Notes: generated by a model from the letters alone, not told the origin. A DNA stretch of 32,676 nt from Plakobranchus ocellatus (GCA_019648995.1 BLXT01001517.1:436761-469436); one strand, 5' to 3'. Shown: positions 1 through 11,974, counted from the first letter of the stretch. A program made the numbers and translations.

Positions 1-602
1 TCGATGTTGATATTATTATCTTTTGGTAGTCTACAATTATGTGTCCTACTTACTTGTAAATATAATCTGTTGTAAAATAACGTTTTACCTCCCTGATTTG
101 GTATGAGCATAGTGTTACTCTCTTTGTTTTCTGAATGTTTATCTTCCTTGAATTCACCCTTGAATTTTTCTACCCTTAAGATCCATTGTTACACTTGTGG
201 TATAAATAGTCTCTGTAACATAAATACAGAAGCTCATGTATATCACCTCATATTTGCTTTATGATTAAAAGTTACTAAAGGGAAGGGATGTGGCAAAATA
301 TTGCAACAAAGACACGTTTCCCAACTATACTATAAAAAAAAGAGTGATATAACATTGAGTGATAATAATGATGCTCTTAAAGCATTGTAAAAAGTAAAGA
401 ATGGTGAATCTGAGCCTGTTTGGGGTTGGGAGTAAGTTAAAATGGAGGCCTCGAGTTTTTTAATCGATTAACTAATTCATTTAACGTGGGTTATCACTTC
501 AGTGCATTGGCATTATGATTTATATCTACACATCTTATAGAATGAGAATGGGTGAGCAAAATCTTTCTGTGACTCATGGCACATTTTGTGTTATTTCAAC
601 AG
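1..602 (+). other. Intron 3' part upstream of the left gene's terminal exon
   Basis: AT-rich non-coding DNA ending in a clear acceptor, ttatttcaacag, with AG at 601-602. Reading frames here are short and closed. I see no other exon, repeat or RNA gene. The upstream exons of this + strand gene lie left of the window. Confidence 0.7.
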
Positions 603-1212
603 TGAACCCGAAGACAGCATCTACAACAATTTGGCAGAGCCAAGAAGTCTTGACCAAGTTAATAGCAATCTAGACACGACATACAGCAACATATCACCAA
701 CAACTGTTGTGCCATCACAGCCACCGCCATTACCTTCATCCGCCACAGCAACGGCATCAGCATCAGTATCAGTATCTGAAAACCTACAGAACCAATTGTA
801 TTCTAGAGTCTCCAAGCCTGGTTTGGCAAAACGTCAAGCATCGACTTCCTCAATGCCTCGGTTCGTAGCGCCCTTGCCACCCTCGGGCACACCTGATTTA
901 TCATTACCACGGTCGTTACTTTCTGGCCAGCATCGCGATGTAGCGCCGTCATCACAGCAGCAGCAACTGGCCACAACGTCTCCGGCACCATCGACATCAC
1001 CACTGGATCTACCTAAGGAACAGCTGCAGCAGCTGGTCTTACTGCTTCTGTCTCAGGCTCAAATATCGAAAGATGTCATAAATAGTAGTAGCGGCGGCGG
1101 CAGCGGTGGTGTTGGTGGTGGTGGCGATAGCGCCACGGGCAATGATCAACCCACAACACCGACGTATCTAATCCCAGCACAGCATTCTCTTCTCGCTCGC
1201 CCACAAAAATGA
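603..1212 (+). CDS. Terminal coding exon of an unrecognised protein with a low-complexity, tyrosine-motif tail (partial)
   Basis: The exon starts after the AG at 601-602 with the third base of a split codon, then encodes 202 residues to TGA at 1210-1212. The frame is open 5' of 603, but that part is intron, so this is not a complete small gene. Numbering from the first full codon, I see SIYNNL (Tyr7), TTYSNI (Tyr27), QLYSRV (Tyr66) and TYLIP (Tyr188). There is a Pro-rich stretch (QPPPLP, about 39-44), a basic RQAS site (about 77-80), a Gln run, a Leu-rich probably helical segment (about 135-158) and a Gly/Ser run (about 161-175). Codon use is richer in G+C than the flanks, which supports real coding. 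The composition suits a disordered cytoplasmic tail of a receptor or adaptor. I do not recognise the family and assign no function. The gene converges with the carrier gene. Confidence 0.75.
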
Positions 1213-1677
1213 AGAAGCAAAACCTATGGAAAACTACATGAGTCTGAGCTTTACTTTCCACTATATCTCATATATTTCAAAGTTACTTCACTTCACTGGA
1301 GGAACATCTTCAGCGTTAGTAACATTAAATAATGCAAGCTCAGAGGCTTAGTAACTATCAAAATATTTAGTAAATGCTTGATATAAAGGCAGGTTTTCTG
1401 TAAAAAGTTCCCTTGATGGTAAGAATACGTTGAAAATATGGACAGCTATGCGTAAGTGAATTTTTTTTTTTTTTGCTCTAAAGAAAGGGGAGCGGCTGGA
1501 TAAAGCTTACATTGCTGGCTACAAAACATGACATACCAAAAAAAAAAAAAAAAAACATTACGTCTATAATATATAAAATGTAACATATTATGATTACAAT
1601 TCATGTTTATGTTATGGTTTAGGCCTACGCCTTCTCGTCGTTGTCTCCTTTTACACAGTCCAAAGATTTGGTTACAA

Positions 1678-1687
1678 AATAAATAAA
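1678..1687 (+). promoter_or_regulatory. Overlapping AATAAA poly(A) signals, proximal
   Basis: Two AATAAA hexamers at 1678-1683 and 1682-1687 lie about 466 nt after the stop at 1212. They are the first canonical signals downstream of that gene. Confidence 0.45.
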
Positions 1688-2004
1688 TGATTCCCACAAA
1701 GTCATTGATGAAAAAAAAATGTTCGTGTTTACACCGATTGTGTTGGTAGTCATGGCGAATTGTGTTTGCAGCAATAAGCCTACTTTGATTCCAATATTTT
1801 TGAGTGGGAAAATACTTAAGACACTAGAATGTCAAAGTAAAAAGATAATATAGGGCACTTTAGGTGGATGGAGCGACAGAAGAATATGGAAATTTTGGGA
1901 AACTATGAATGTAAACAGTAACGTTACTAAAACGACTCCATTTCAAAAGACAGATAATAGTTGGGCCGTCAGGAATGCTGTATCTTATAACGGGTAGGTA
2001 ATTT

Positions 2005-2072
2005 ATGATGATGATATTGATAAGGATGGTAGTGATGATCCTGATGATGAAAATGATGATGATGATATTTTT
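2005..2072 (+). repeat. Imperfect (GAT)n microsatellite
   Basis: Repeated GAT/ATG trinucleotides with interruptions. The apparent short ORFs on both strands here are products of the repeat. Confidence 0.7.
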
Positions 2073-2336
2073 AACGAATGAAGCAGGTTTACAGGTTTTA
2101 TCACTCATCACGGCATGGGCTGCCTCAAGAAAGATGATATTTCTTCACACAAAAATTATTGCACTTGTTTCGTGGAGACGTCAGTTTTTATGATTTTGAA
2201 AAAAAAAAAAAGATTTAATGGCTTAAAAATTTTTTACACAGCCTTTATCTAAAACGATTAATGTGACTGTGTGTGTTTGGTTTTTTTTTTTTTGTTTCTT
2301 TTTTTATTATACATATTATGTTTCACATGTATACAG

Positions 2337-2575
2337 CGACAAGAATGGTCTTCATGAAACATTGTAAATAACATATTCTCCTATGTAAATTGGAATAAAT
2401 TATTTAAGACCTACTTCATGTTTCCCACACTTTCAATGTTTTTGTATTTGCAATTATCACTCGACAAGAATGGTGATCAAAAAACATTGTGCATAACTTA
2501 TTCTACTGTTGTAAAATTTAGTGCCCTTTTCATATTTACAACTTCTCCAACGTTACTGTGTTTCCGATTACAAAG
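2337..2575 (+). repeat. Diverged tandem duplication, period 125 bp, two units
   Basis: Unit 1 starts at 2337 and unit 2 at 2462. Both begin with cgacaagaatggt, then share aaacattgt, a block of the form ataac-tattct-ct, tgtaaa, a ttcat-ttt block and a tgt-ttt block in the same order. The second unit is slightly shorter and has diverged by substitutions and small gaps. Confidence 0.75.
2394..2399 (+). promoter_or_regulatory. AATAAA poly(A) signal, distal
   Basis: A canonical hexamer inside the first unit of the 125-bp duplication. The matching stretch of the second unit lacks it. Confidence 0.3.
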
Positions 2576-2620
2576 ATTTCGTTAAATTAGGGTGCCTCTC
2601 TCTGTTCAGCTTGTAACATA

Positions 2621-2626
2621 AATAAA
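2621..2626 (+). promoter_or_regulatory. AATAAA poly(A) signal, most distal
   Basis: A canonical hexamer about 1.4 kb after the stop at 1212, and the last obvious one before the gene-poor region. Confidence 0.3.
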
Positions 2627-2904
2627 TTTGAATCTTTGGCAATACTAAAGTACTACGATAGTTTTCTTTCATCGTTTTCCTAAGCTGTCTTTGATGAACA
2701 AATGCGTCTTCCTCTTAAAAGGCCAAATTTGAGGTCAGATATCGGAGATCATGTTTCACCCAAACATCTCTGTAGCTTGTATACTTCTAAGAAGCTTACA
2801 ATTACATTCCACTTTATTTTTCCCTGTTACGACTATCTAATCAAATTCTGTTTACAAGTTATCCTTAGTCCTGCTTCTGTGAACCCGCTTTAAGATGACT
2901 GTGC

Positions 2905-2995
2905 AGTGACTGTCGCGGGTTCGATTCTGAGTGCGGCACCAAGCCCTGGCCTTATCAATGCCCGAAAGTCTGCGATCCACTTGTTTGTGAACGGT
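2905..2995 (+). repeat. tRNA-derived SINE fragment, 5' truncated
   Basis: A B-box-like ggttcgattct lies at 2918-2928. The body gccctggcct, cgaaa, ctgcgatc follows and matches in order the body of the minus-strand copy near 12 kb. I see no convincing A box upstream, so the copy looks 5' truncated. Confidence 0.55.
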
Positions 2996-4983
2996 TCATG
3001 TCCGCAAAAACCAACAGTCTGTCATCTCTGCTTCAGTTGTTTCATTACACGTTTTTTTTTCTCTGTGCCTGTACTATTCTTTTAATTCTACATATAATTA
3101 TATGTTTTGTTTTTTTTTCAGTTCTGTTTCTAGTTTGTTTTTTTTTTTGCACATGCAGCTGGTACTTGTCTACAGCTCATGGCATGGAATTAATCAGGAC
3201 TCTACAAAAATAACAAGAAGAATTTCTATCAAAGCAATATTATGATGTGTTGTCTTTACGAGCACCAAGCCTGCGGGGTTCTATAAACTTGAGATCAGAG
3301 CTAGTGGTTCAGTGGAGTAAAAGTTACATTTCTAATTTCCTCAAAGCCCAATAGTATTAAGACTTAAACTTTTGAGACCAGACTAGAGAAGTAAAATGTC
3401 GCGAATGTAATCATGGAATTAGAAATACTGCATTTAAAGCACATTTTCCTGCTTAAAAAAAAAAAATTTTTTTTCACGCTTTATAATTAAAATGGTAATT
3501 TTTTTTTTTTTTAACACGTTTCACGGTCGTCTTCACATGTACTTTCATGCGTTTCAAGCTCTTAAAGTAGGTTTTGGTATGTATCAATCACAGAGAACGT
3601 GCAAGATTCGCTGGGTGACACTTTGTGATAAGATTAAGAAGTTTGTGTTTGTCTATGGCGTCAGATTTCCAGAAACGTGTCTCTTTTTTTTTTTTTTTTT
3701 TTTTCGAAACTTGAACAATGGGATCTGTCGGAGGAATGACATCGACGGTCTTCTGCAGCTTCTCAAGAGGCCCAAAACAGCTTTATGAAGGATTACAAGC
3801 TTATGATACTGCTGGCATGAGGCTCTGCTGATTCGAGCCCGTTCTAATCAGATGAAATCGTTATCTCCATTTTAAATTGTTTATTTAGAATAATTTTTAA
3901 TTGTAGTGGAGTCCACATAATTGGTATCTTGATTAAGAGAACGTGCGGACACTTCATTCTTTTTTCTTTAATAGACCATCAATTCTACACGGTGGCTCAG
4001 CAAGTCAGCATTTATTTTTAAGTTCATCTAAACTCAAATACAGCATTGTAAAAACCGATCAAAACCGTTTGCTATTCAGCCTAAGACGTTCTAAGCTTGA
4101 TTTAGAATTACACTTAACCCTCTGTTTTTATTGTTAAGTTTGGCGTTTTAAAACGATTTTGAATAGACGTTACTGGCAAAACTTAGAAATGGATAAGGAA
4201 ACGACACTAAGGAACATCAACTTTAGAAAAAATGTGTGAAAAAAATATTGATTTTAATTTTCCATCTTGTCTGAATTATTAATATGCTATAAAGATCTAA
4301 CCTTGAATTGTCAATAACCTGTGCAGCAAGCTATGGATGCAAACAATGCATATATTTTGGAAACTAACATTAACAAAGGAAAAAAAGTTAACGAAACAGA
4401 CGAATTTTCTTCATTTTCATCACTTTTATTTATTAATTTTTTTTTCAGCTCAGTGGTAGGTTCTATCAATAAACCGCAAAATCGCATTTACAAGAACAAT
4501 TGCTAATTAGAAACAGCATCAAGACTCAATAACAGAGAAAGACTTACACGAGCACTCACAATAAATACATGTCTATTATATATGTGAGTCGAAATATTGC
4601 ATTCTCATACAAACCACTACCCATTTGATTTTTACACACAGGTAATAATAAATAAGATGAAGCAGAGCTTATCAACTTCTTAAAACATAACAGGAAATGA
4701 AAAGAGAGTGTGAGATTTTTTTTTTTTTATGAAAAAAATCACTTTTTTTTTTATTTGGCATTCTAATTTGTTAGTCCTTTTTTTTAAATTAACAGTGGAA
4801 AATGACAGCAAACAATGTGCACTTAATGGAAGATACATGGCTGGCGAATATCTTACAGCACACAATTGTTATTTACATATCTGAACCAGCTCTATTGGTT
4901 TATCTTTGGATTTACTTGTATTTTCTTGTACTCACTGCATATTTTTTTTAAATAATCCACAGCATGCCCGTTTGACTCAAATT
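2996..4983. other. Non-coding AT-rich stretch
   Basis: No exon or RNA gene that I can support. It has many T8-T18 and A8-A12 runs, including an A-run/T-run palindrome near 3456-3475. Short open frames here are unsupported and often pass through homopolymers. Confidence 0.5.
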
Positions 4984-4997
4984 ATGCATGCTTAAGC

Positions 4998-5090
4998 CCT
5001 GGAGGCTCAGAGGTTACGAAACTGAAGGACTCTCTACCACTTGAGATTGAACCCACCAGTCTGACAAGGTCATAAAGCTTCAGAGTTCTA
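4998..5090 (+). repeat. tRNA-derived SINE-like copy
   Basis: An A-box-like ggctcagaggtta (about 5004-5016) is followed 40 nt later by a B-box-like agattgaaccc (5044-5054). A body segment, gtctgacaaggtcataaag, follows and resembles the tggcctgacaaaggac body of the copy at 27.2 kb. It is degenerate, and the family is not named here. Confidence 0.5.
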
Positions 5091-5129
5091 AGTAACGAGG
5101 GTATTATGCTATATGTCGCAAGTAATACC

Positions 5130-5226
5130 AGTATGTTGGCCTTTCACATGGGCCTTGAGGTAGGCAAGGCTTTTTCTCAAGACGCCATCCTTATCACCAG
5201 CTGATAAATGTGGGAATCAAATTCTA
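5130..5226 (-). repeat. SINE copy, minus strand, sharing the body of the 27 kb copy
   Basis: On the minus strand this reads tttgattccc, then gctggtgataaggatgg, gtct and aaagc. The same blocks occur in the same order in the + strand copy at about 27187-27245 (tttgatccc, cctggtgaagaggatgg, gtct, aaagc). With the + copy just to its left it forms a head-to-head or nested pair. Confidence 0.6.
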
Positions 5227-7601
5227 CATACATGAAAATGTATGCTATGTCTAAGCCACAAAGTACCCCTGTTAGTGTCAGTATACATACATGTAATCCA
5301 TATTGACTAATGAGACACTTGTAAAATGTCAATATAAACATATAATTTGATACTCCTATAAATAAAGCGAAAATAAATCTAGCTTAATACTCATATTTAT
5401 ATTGTCATTATAGCTGAAAAGTCCGTTTTTATCACCCCTTAAAGATAGTGCACATTGAAAATTGATAGAAACGTGAATTTGAAATTAGCACAACTGTGAA
5501 AAACCAAAAAATTTATTGATATTTTTAAGGCGATAAGACTTAAGACCCACAGAAGCCAACCAATTAGATGCCACCAATCGATTACAGAAAAGAGAAGAAA
5601 AAAAATGAAATGTTTCCCTACTTAGGGCAGATAATCGATAATACCAGAGAGAAAAATGAATGAAATCTTTTGTAAACAGTTACAGTAAAATACTATAAAT
5701 CCAAAAACCTTCACACCAAAATATATGATGACAAAACCAAAAATATGTTTAAATGAAAACAATTTCTCCAACCCCAAAATAAAGTATTCTGCTGTATTTA
5801 TAAAGAAGATGTGATAAGAGATAGCTTGTGTAATTCTGCCAATGGAGCTGGATGTAGCCCAATGAAGGACAGATTCAGTGGTGTTAAGTCTAGACAATAA
5901 TGCACTGCATTTGGCTGCAGCAGCTTCATAGCCTGTCCACTTGTTGACCCTCCAGGCTTTTATTGACCCTTATTGGGACCAAGCATCTATAGTGTGTCTA
6001 AGATGGACATACAAGAGCTGTGCTCTTGTATTGACCACCATTGGCCAATCAATCTAGGTCAATATTCATGAGACAAAAAAATGCATCTTAACTTCACATG
6101 TGCTTTTGAGAGAGAGCTAGAGAATGAACAGAAAATTCTGAAAGTCTAAATACTGCCTTACATTTTGTTGTTTTTTTCAGTCAGGATGAAGACTGGGAGA
6201 TTCAGATACACACACGCTACATCTAAAAAGAACTTTCTCATTCTTTGCAATAAAAATCATGAAACTGTGACATGTTAAGGCACAAAAGGGTATAGAAGTC
6301 AAGCTGAGTTCAGATTCCAAAAACTAAACAATAGAATAAGACGTAAGAGGCAAATAAATAAGAAAGAAGATATAAATAAATTTTTTAAAAATTCTACTAA
6401 AAAAAGTTGTTTTTAATCAAGCAAACAGGAGATGAGAATCCCATGAAATCAAGCTCCAGTCAATTGAGTGAAAACCAAAGGGCAAATCATGAGTGAAATG
6501 AAGCAACAACTAAGCAAGAAGCTACCACAACAAAAGCAAATTATATTGGGATAAATAAGTAAATGAAAATCAGTATCCATGAGGCTAAAACATCTAGAGC
6601 ATTACACTGCAGCATTAATTTATGTCAGTTACAGATTAAATCAGTCACTGCAACAAAAGAAAAATCTATGAATCTACATGTCATATGAAAAAGGAAAAAT
6701 GGCATGTGATGCAACTGAGGTAAATCTGTCACAACTCCCTGCAGATGCTTTTAGTGACTCATAAAGTGGAACAATCTTCCACATTGCATACATATCATTT
6801 GACTACAATTGGGCTTTAGATATAAGGGTGTTTTGCCCACATAGAAGCTTACACACCATGCAAATACTTCATTCTATACAACATGTGACTTTGTACCTGA
6901 TTTACCAGGTTACCTCACATAATACGATAAATTTGTGTGAGCATTTTATGAAATGTCTTGACACCAATCCTAATGAGTCTGAAGTGGTAAAATAACAATA
7001 CAATACCACGTGTTCTTCTTTGAAATACTTATAAAGAAAATTCTCCAATGGTCATGTTAGCACAAAGTTCACATCAGCCCTTTCTTTTTAAACCATAGTA
7101 AAGTCTATAAGAAAAGAAATTTAATCATTGTTACAGTTAAACGTGGTGATTAGCATTTTGCGACTCAATTGGTCTTAAGTTTTATCGCAATCAAAATAGT
7201 GATTTAGAGCCTCAGATAATGTATCTAGGATACACATGTGATAACGTTCCACTTATGACAAATATAAACATGTATCACTAAGCCAAAAACAATCAGGAGA
7301 CGAAGATTTTTAAAAATTGTGTCTGGTTTTAAAGCTATGCTCTTCAGTATAATCTGTGAATGGGTAGTGCCAACATTGAATGAGACGATCTGGGGCAAAA
7401 AGAAACAGATTGCAGAAATTGATGCCACTTTACAGATCATTGTCATTTTATGCCCAGTTTCTCTTGGCCATGTTTGATACTGTTGAATTGACACCTACAA
7501 GAGTGATGTGCTCATACAGTGCACTCTGCCTATTTATGGACATAAAATGGACTATTTGTATTATGTCCTTGTAAGAGAATCTCAATAGAACCTAGCTTAT
7601 C
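5227..7601. other. Non-coding AT-rich stretch with a perfect hairpin
   Basis: No exon found on either strand. The only structure I note is a perfect 10-bp stem with a 3-nt loop at 6009-6031. The carrier gene's transcript could extend this way as a very long 3'UTR, but nothing in the sequence proves it. Confidence 0.45.
6009..6031. other. Perfect inverted repeat, hairpin-forming
   Basis: Arms atacaagagc (6009-6018) and gctcttgtat (6022-6031) are perfectly complementary around a tgt loop. There is no T-tract or other context giving it a role. Confidence 0.6.
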
Positions 7602-8117
7602 TTAAGAAAAGGTTCTATTTTTGGTGATTTTTTTTTTAAGAGCTGAATTAAATACTGGTGTAGGAAGCTTACAGAAAAGACTTCCCAAAATTTTTTTTCC
7701 CAAAAGTATAGTGTACAAGAGAGTCAAACATAGATGAAAGAAAAGGCATATCCCTTTAGAAATATTGTTAGTGATAATATAGAGGGATATATCAATCTCA
7801 ATAGTATGTAGGAGGTCAATATGAGTGGAGAGCACTGGATGGTAGCTAACAAATGATCGTCTAAATATCCATTCCTGAAGCAAATCCTCTTGTTTCAAGA
7901 AGGCACACGCCAAAGCCAATCTCCTATAACCTCCAAGATGGAAGTCAAAACAATATGGACAAATAGCTTTCAAAGCAGGAGTTATACTTTTACATAAATA
8001 CACATCCATATTGAATCCTTTTAATAACTTGGGGATCTTAAACCATAGCCTGAGGGAGTCATATTTCTCTACCAGAGAACCATGCATAAACCCACAATAA
8101 GAGTAATAGAAATACAT
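7602..8117 (-). other. Orphan 171-codon ORF, function unknown
   Basis: The longest open frame in the window apart from the left gene's exon. It runs on the minus strand in the gene-poor region, in the same direction as the carrier gene. I recognise no domain. It has a mixed, Leu/Ile/Phe/Tyr-rich composition with a hydrophobic segment near residues 120-140 (LFFHLCLTLLYTILLG) and a Lys-rich C-terminus. It is not built on a simple repeat. At this AT content a frame this long is unlikely by chance (rough estimate 0.01-0.04 expected per window). It could be a relic of a mobile element, an exon of an unseen gene, or chance. Confidence 0.2.
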
Positions 8118-9670
8118 TCAAAGCCTGTGTATCAATCTAGACATGCAAGCATATCTTCTCAACTTTCACTTACCAATTAATACAATGAATAATTTGGAGT
8201 ACATGGATGAAAATATATTTGAGGCTTGGTTTGAATGTTCACTAATACTGAATGAGCATAGCAAGAGTGTCAGCCAAGCATGTACACGCAGAAGGCTAGA
8301 ATGCCACAACAGTTCAAAATAAAATTTTTTAAAAACATAAACAAACAAAGAAAAAAAAAGAGAGAGAAAAGAAATGGGCAAAAATTGCACCCCGGGCAGA
8401 TGTATCTCACTAACAAAAACGAAAAACTTTAAAATGTACCAATTTCAATAATTTTTTTCCCCAATTCAACCCTCCAGATTTCAAAACTATGGCACAAAAA
8501 ATAAGGGCAACTCTTGAGCACAAGCACTTATTTTCTAACTTTCAAAATACTGGTATGGGATGAGTGGAGTCACAGAGAAAGGGTATAAAAAGACATTCAG
8601 TAGTTTCTCTAGTGGATATTTCAGCCTTGTTATGTATCACAGGAGAAAAAAAATGGGACAAGATACCAGAAAAACAGAGTCTGAAAAATAAGTAAAACAC
8701 AAAATACATAACAACAAGAGAGTTTTGTTTTTTTTTAATTGAAAGTGTCAATTTGATATTTTGCATTTCAAAACTGGCTGTTGATGAATGACAGCCCTCA
8801 AATATCAGACATATAACAAGTAAGTCAGATATTACTCATTTTTTTCCTTCTATTTTCTTTTGAGACTTGCCCTTTCAGATCCATAATATTTTGCATGCAG
8901 CTATACAAAACAGGCGCAATGAAGAAATAGCACAACAAGCTTCAAGCCAAAATACCATCTTTACACAAAACACATTCACAGCCTTATCAGAGGTATCCAC
9001 ACAAATTGTGAATCTGGTATCCAGGCAAGCATTTCAAACACAAACCTCTTTTTTTTTCATGCAACAAATCAGACTGGTACCCCTAGACTGCTGTAAGCAA
9101 ATGAAGTGTAGCATCTGTCATAGACTTAATATTACCCATATTGTATTTCACTTGGCATGAGCAGCAGGGGACAAAAGTTTGGTAATGCTGTGTACATAAG
9201 AAATACCTGAAAGTTTAGTTTCAAACAGTCCAAACAGAATCATCCCAAAATTTGAAATATGCATACATTTATATTCCATTCTTAATCAACTGGTGAGAGC
9301 ATCTGATATTTTGTTATTGAGAAAGGGCCACTGACAGCAATCCATTGAATAATAATATTTAGTAAAGATAGGTTTGTTTGTAAGTATCTCAAGGCAAGAG
9401 CCTTTCACAATATATCATCAAGCAAGCTCAAACCTGACAACCTCATGTCCAAGTAGCAAAAAAAATTAACACATTCTTTTGCTCATTTTCCAAAAAAAAA
9501 TACTAAACAAAAAAAAGAAAAAGGAATAAAGGGTTGTCATGTTCTCTAACCTTATTTGAAAAGTTACAAACTGAAAGAACATTTAGCTGATTTGACTCCC
9601 ATAACTGTAGAGATAAATATACATAGATTCATTTAAAAATATATGCATATATCAAGAAAATTGCTTGTGG

Positions 9671-9691
9671 ACAACAACAACAACAACAACA
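9671..9691 (+). repeat. (CAA)n microsatellite
   Basis: About seven consecutive caa units followed by an A run. Confidence 0.8.
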
Positions 9692-10859
9692 AAAAATTGA
9701 TGAATCCGAATAACGAAAGAACAAAAACCTTATCCTAGCAACAACCATCAAAAGTAAAAAAAATGAAAATCCGCAATTCCTTTGTCCAAAATGAAAAATG
9801 TCTCATTTCTAATCACTCTGATTATTTTTGCAGCAACAAAATCAAAGTAAAAAAAAAAAATCCCTAAAACCTGTGCAATGAAAGGAGAAAAAGAAGTAAA
9901 AAAAAAATGAGAAACTTACTTATCACTACATACAAAAGGATTATCTAAACAAAAATCTGTTTCGGATTAATACAGCTGGTTCTGAGACACAAGACCAAAC
10001 AAGGATTTTCTCAACTATACACTAAAAAATGGGCATAGTCAGACCCACAAAACGAGTGAAGCTGTGATCTGCATATGGGACTATCTCAAAATTAGGGTGT
10101 GTATTGCCTGTGATGCTTTGCAACCAGCAAGTGTAAGGGCTTTACACAAAGATCTAGGTCTTTTTTCCCAGGGCATCGATGATGTAGTAGATGATTCAGT
10201 CAGGTAGATGATGCACAAGGCAATTCATTCTCTGATGGGGCAGCTAATCCAATTGGTTTAGTCCTATTTTACATATTACAAAATGGGGTGAGAGGAGAAA
10301 TGAAATGATGGAGAACTTACAAAGCATAATCAATCTGATGCTTGCGATTTAAAAAAAAAAAAACTTTGAAATCTTATTACGAATAGGTTCAATGCCGCAG
10401 ATAAGAATTTGAAGAAAAATGGAGATTTATAATTAATTTTTCCGCCTTTCATTGTCTCTATCCTCTAATGTGATTCATGAATCAAATCATTTCAAAAAAA
10501 AATTTTTTTAATTAAAAGCAAATCATCCGTTCTTGTTATGAATAAAAAACAATTAGAATATGCTCCAATAAAAAGTAACCGGTTCTTAAAGCTTGAGATC
10601 TCAGTCAAGATTCAATTCATGAAAATAATCCTTTGTGTTAAAATATCACATTTTTTTTTCAACAAATTAACATTGTGTTTTAAAAAAATTGAAACAAAAG
10701 AAAGAAAAAAAGATCCTCTAGAAATACAGATACGGTTTGGATAATTGGATAACAACAATTATAATAAGATATACACTCACTATAAACATATTCCACCGGT
10801 GTTAATTGCATCTGCTTTATTGTTAATTTATGATGCCTTAAAGCAATTTAATGAATTTT

Positions 10860-10883
10860 GGGGGGGGGGGGGGGGGGGGNNNN
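10860..10883. other. G homopolymer and assembly gap
   Basis: Twenty consecutive G (10860-10879) directly followed by NNNN (10880-10883). The true length of this tract is unknown. Confidence 0.95.
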
Positions 10884-11974
10884 GAAGAAATATTGATTTC
10901 TCAGTTTCAATTCTTCATAATAATCTTTGTCCAATTGAATCTGCTTAAAAAAGAAAGTATATTTATATAGAAACATGAGCCTTTAAAAAGCTAAATATAT
11001 CTATCTAAAAAAAAAATTTAGTGATCACCTATAACAATTTTTTACAACCTGTAATGATATGTTCAACAAGTCATACTCAAAACTTGGGCATCAAGTAACC
11101 AAAATTATCTGTTAAAAGAAAAAAAGTAACGATTCAAAATAAATCAAGGGAACAAATCCTGGATAAAAAAAAATGTGTCCAAGAATAATTTTCGGGTATC
11201 ATATGCATCAATTGTGTTTTGATAGAAACTCCAGGGTCTAAATAACTTGTATACTAATCCAATCTTTTTTAAGCATTTTGTATATTTGCCTCGACAAATG
11301 AGGTCAAAGGTCACTTGTGAAACTTCTCAGAAAAAAAATATTTCAAGTTTTGTTTTTCCCCCTTTTTTTTCAATACTTTTTCAACACCTTCCCTTACATC
11401 ATATCTGTATTCAGTTTTCATCATAACAAAGCAAAAAGAAGGAAATTCCATATTATATCAAAGGTTAGAATTTTGTTAATCCCCCTTGCAACAGAAAATT
11501 AAATAGTTACCTTTGTTAAAAAACCAGCTAGATCAAAAATATGTTTTTAACCAGCTATGAACAAATTAAGGAGTAGCTTTTTTTCTTGTTGTTTTTTTTT
11601 TTTTGACAAGACAGGTAAAGGGTGCTTTATGAATTAGATAACAATAAAAAAAAGACCTAGACAATAAAGAAAATCTTCAAATATGCACTCCTGGATTTTT
11701 CCGTTCTCTAAAGCAAAAAAAAAAAAAAAACCAACAAAAATAAAGGATAATAATTCAAAACTGCAGTCCTTTCCCCTGCAGTTTGAACTTAGAGATTTTC
11801 TATGGTAAACATACAAGAAGACAACCATTAGTCTTTTGTATCGGGTCCTTGTTTCAAGTTATACTTTATTTAACTAGTTGGACAAATTGTAGCATTCAAA
11901 CAGTAGTTTTAGCTTCATACATTTATACAGGTACTTTATACAGGTACATTGGTTGGTTTTGATATATAGCCAGT

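Larger units (their letters stand above)
1213..2650 (+). other. 3'UTR and downstream region of the left gene
   Basis: No coding potential. The stretch holds long T/A runs, an imperfect GAT-rich microsatellite (about 2005-2072), four AATAAA motifs and the 125-bp tandem duplication described separately. Which poly(A) signal is used cannot be told from sequence, so the 3' boundary is open. Confidence 0.5.

Noticed and set aside
586-602. Start of the left gene's frame at a TTG at 586
   Set aside because: A good acceptor ends at 602 and the region before it is intron-like. The protein continues from an upstream exon, not from this codon.
3290-3330. tRNA A-box-like tggttcagtgg
   Set aside because: No B box at a proper distance and no shared SINE body follows.
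3825-3845. B-box-like gattcgagccc
   Set aside because: No A box upstream at a plausible distance and no body match, so too weak to call a SINE.
7840-7960. Segment HLGGYRRLALACAF in the orphan ORF resembling the carrier tail [12 protein letters not shown]
   Set aside because: The likeness covers about a dozen residues and nothing on either side matches the carrier. Treated as chance.
10168-10215. gggcatcgatgatgtagtagatg resembling the SINE head ggcatcggtggcacagtgg
   Set aside because: Similarity is patchy and neither the B box nor the body is present.
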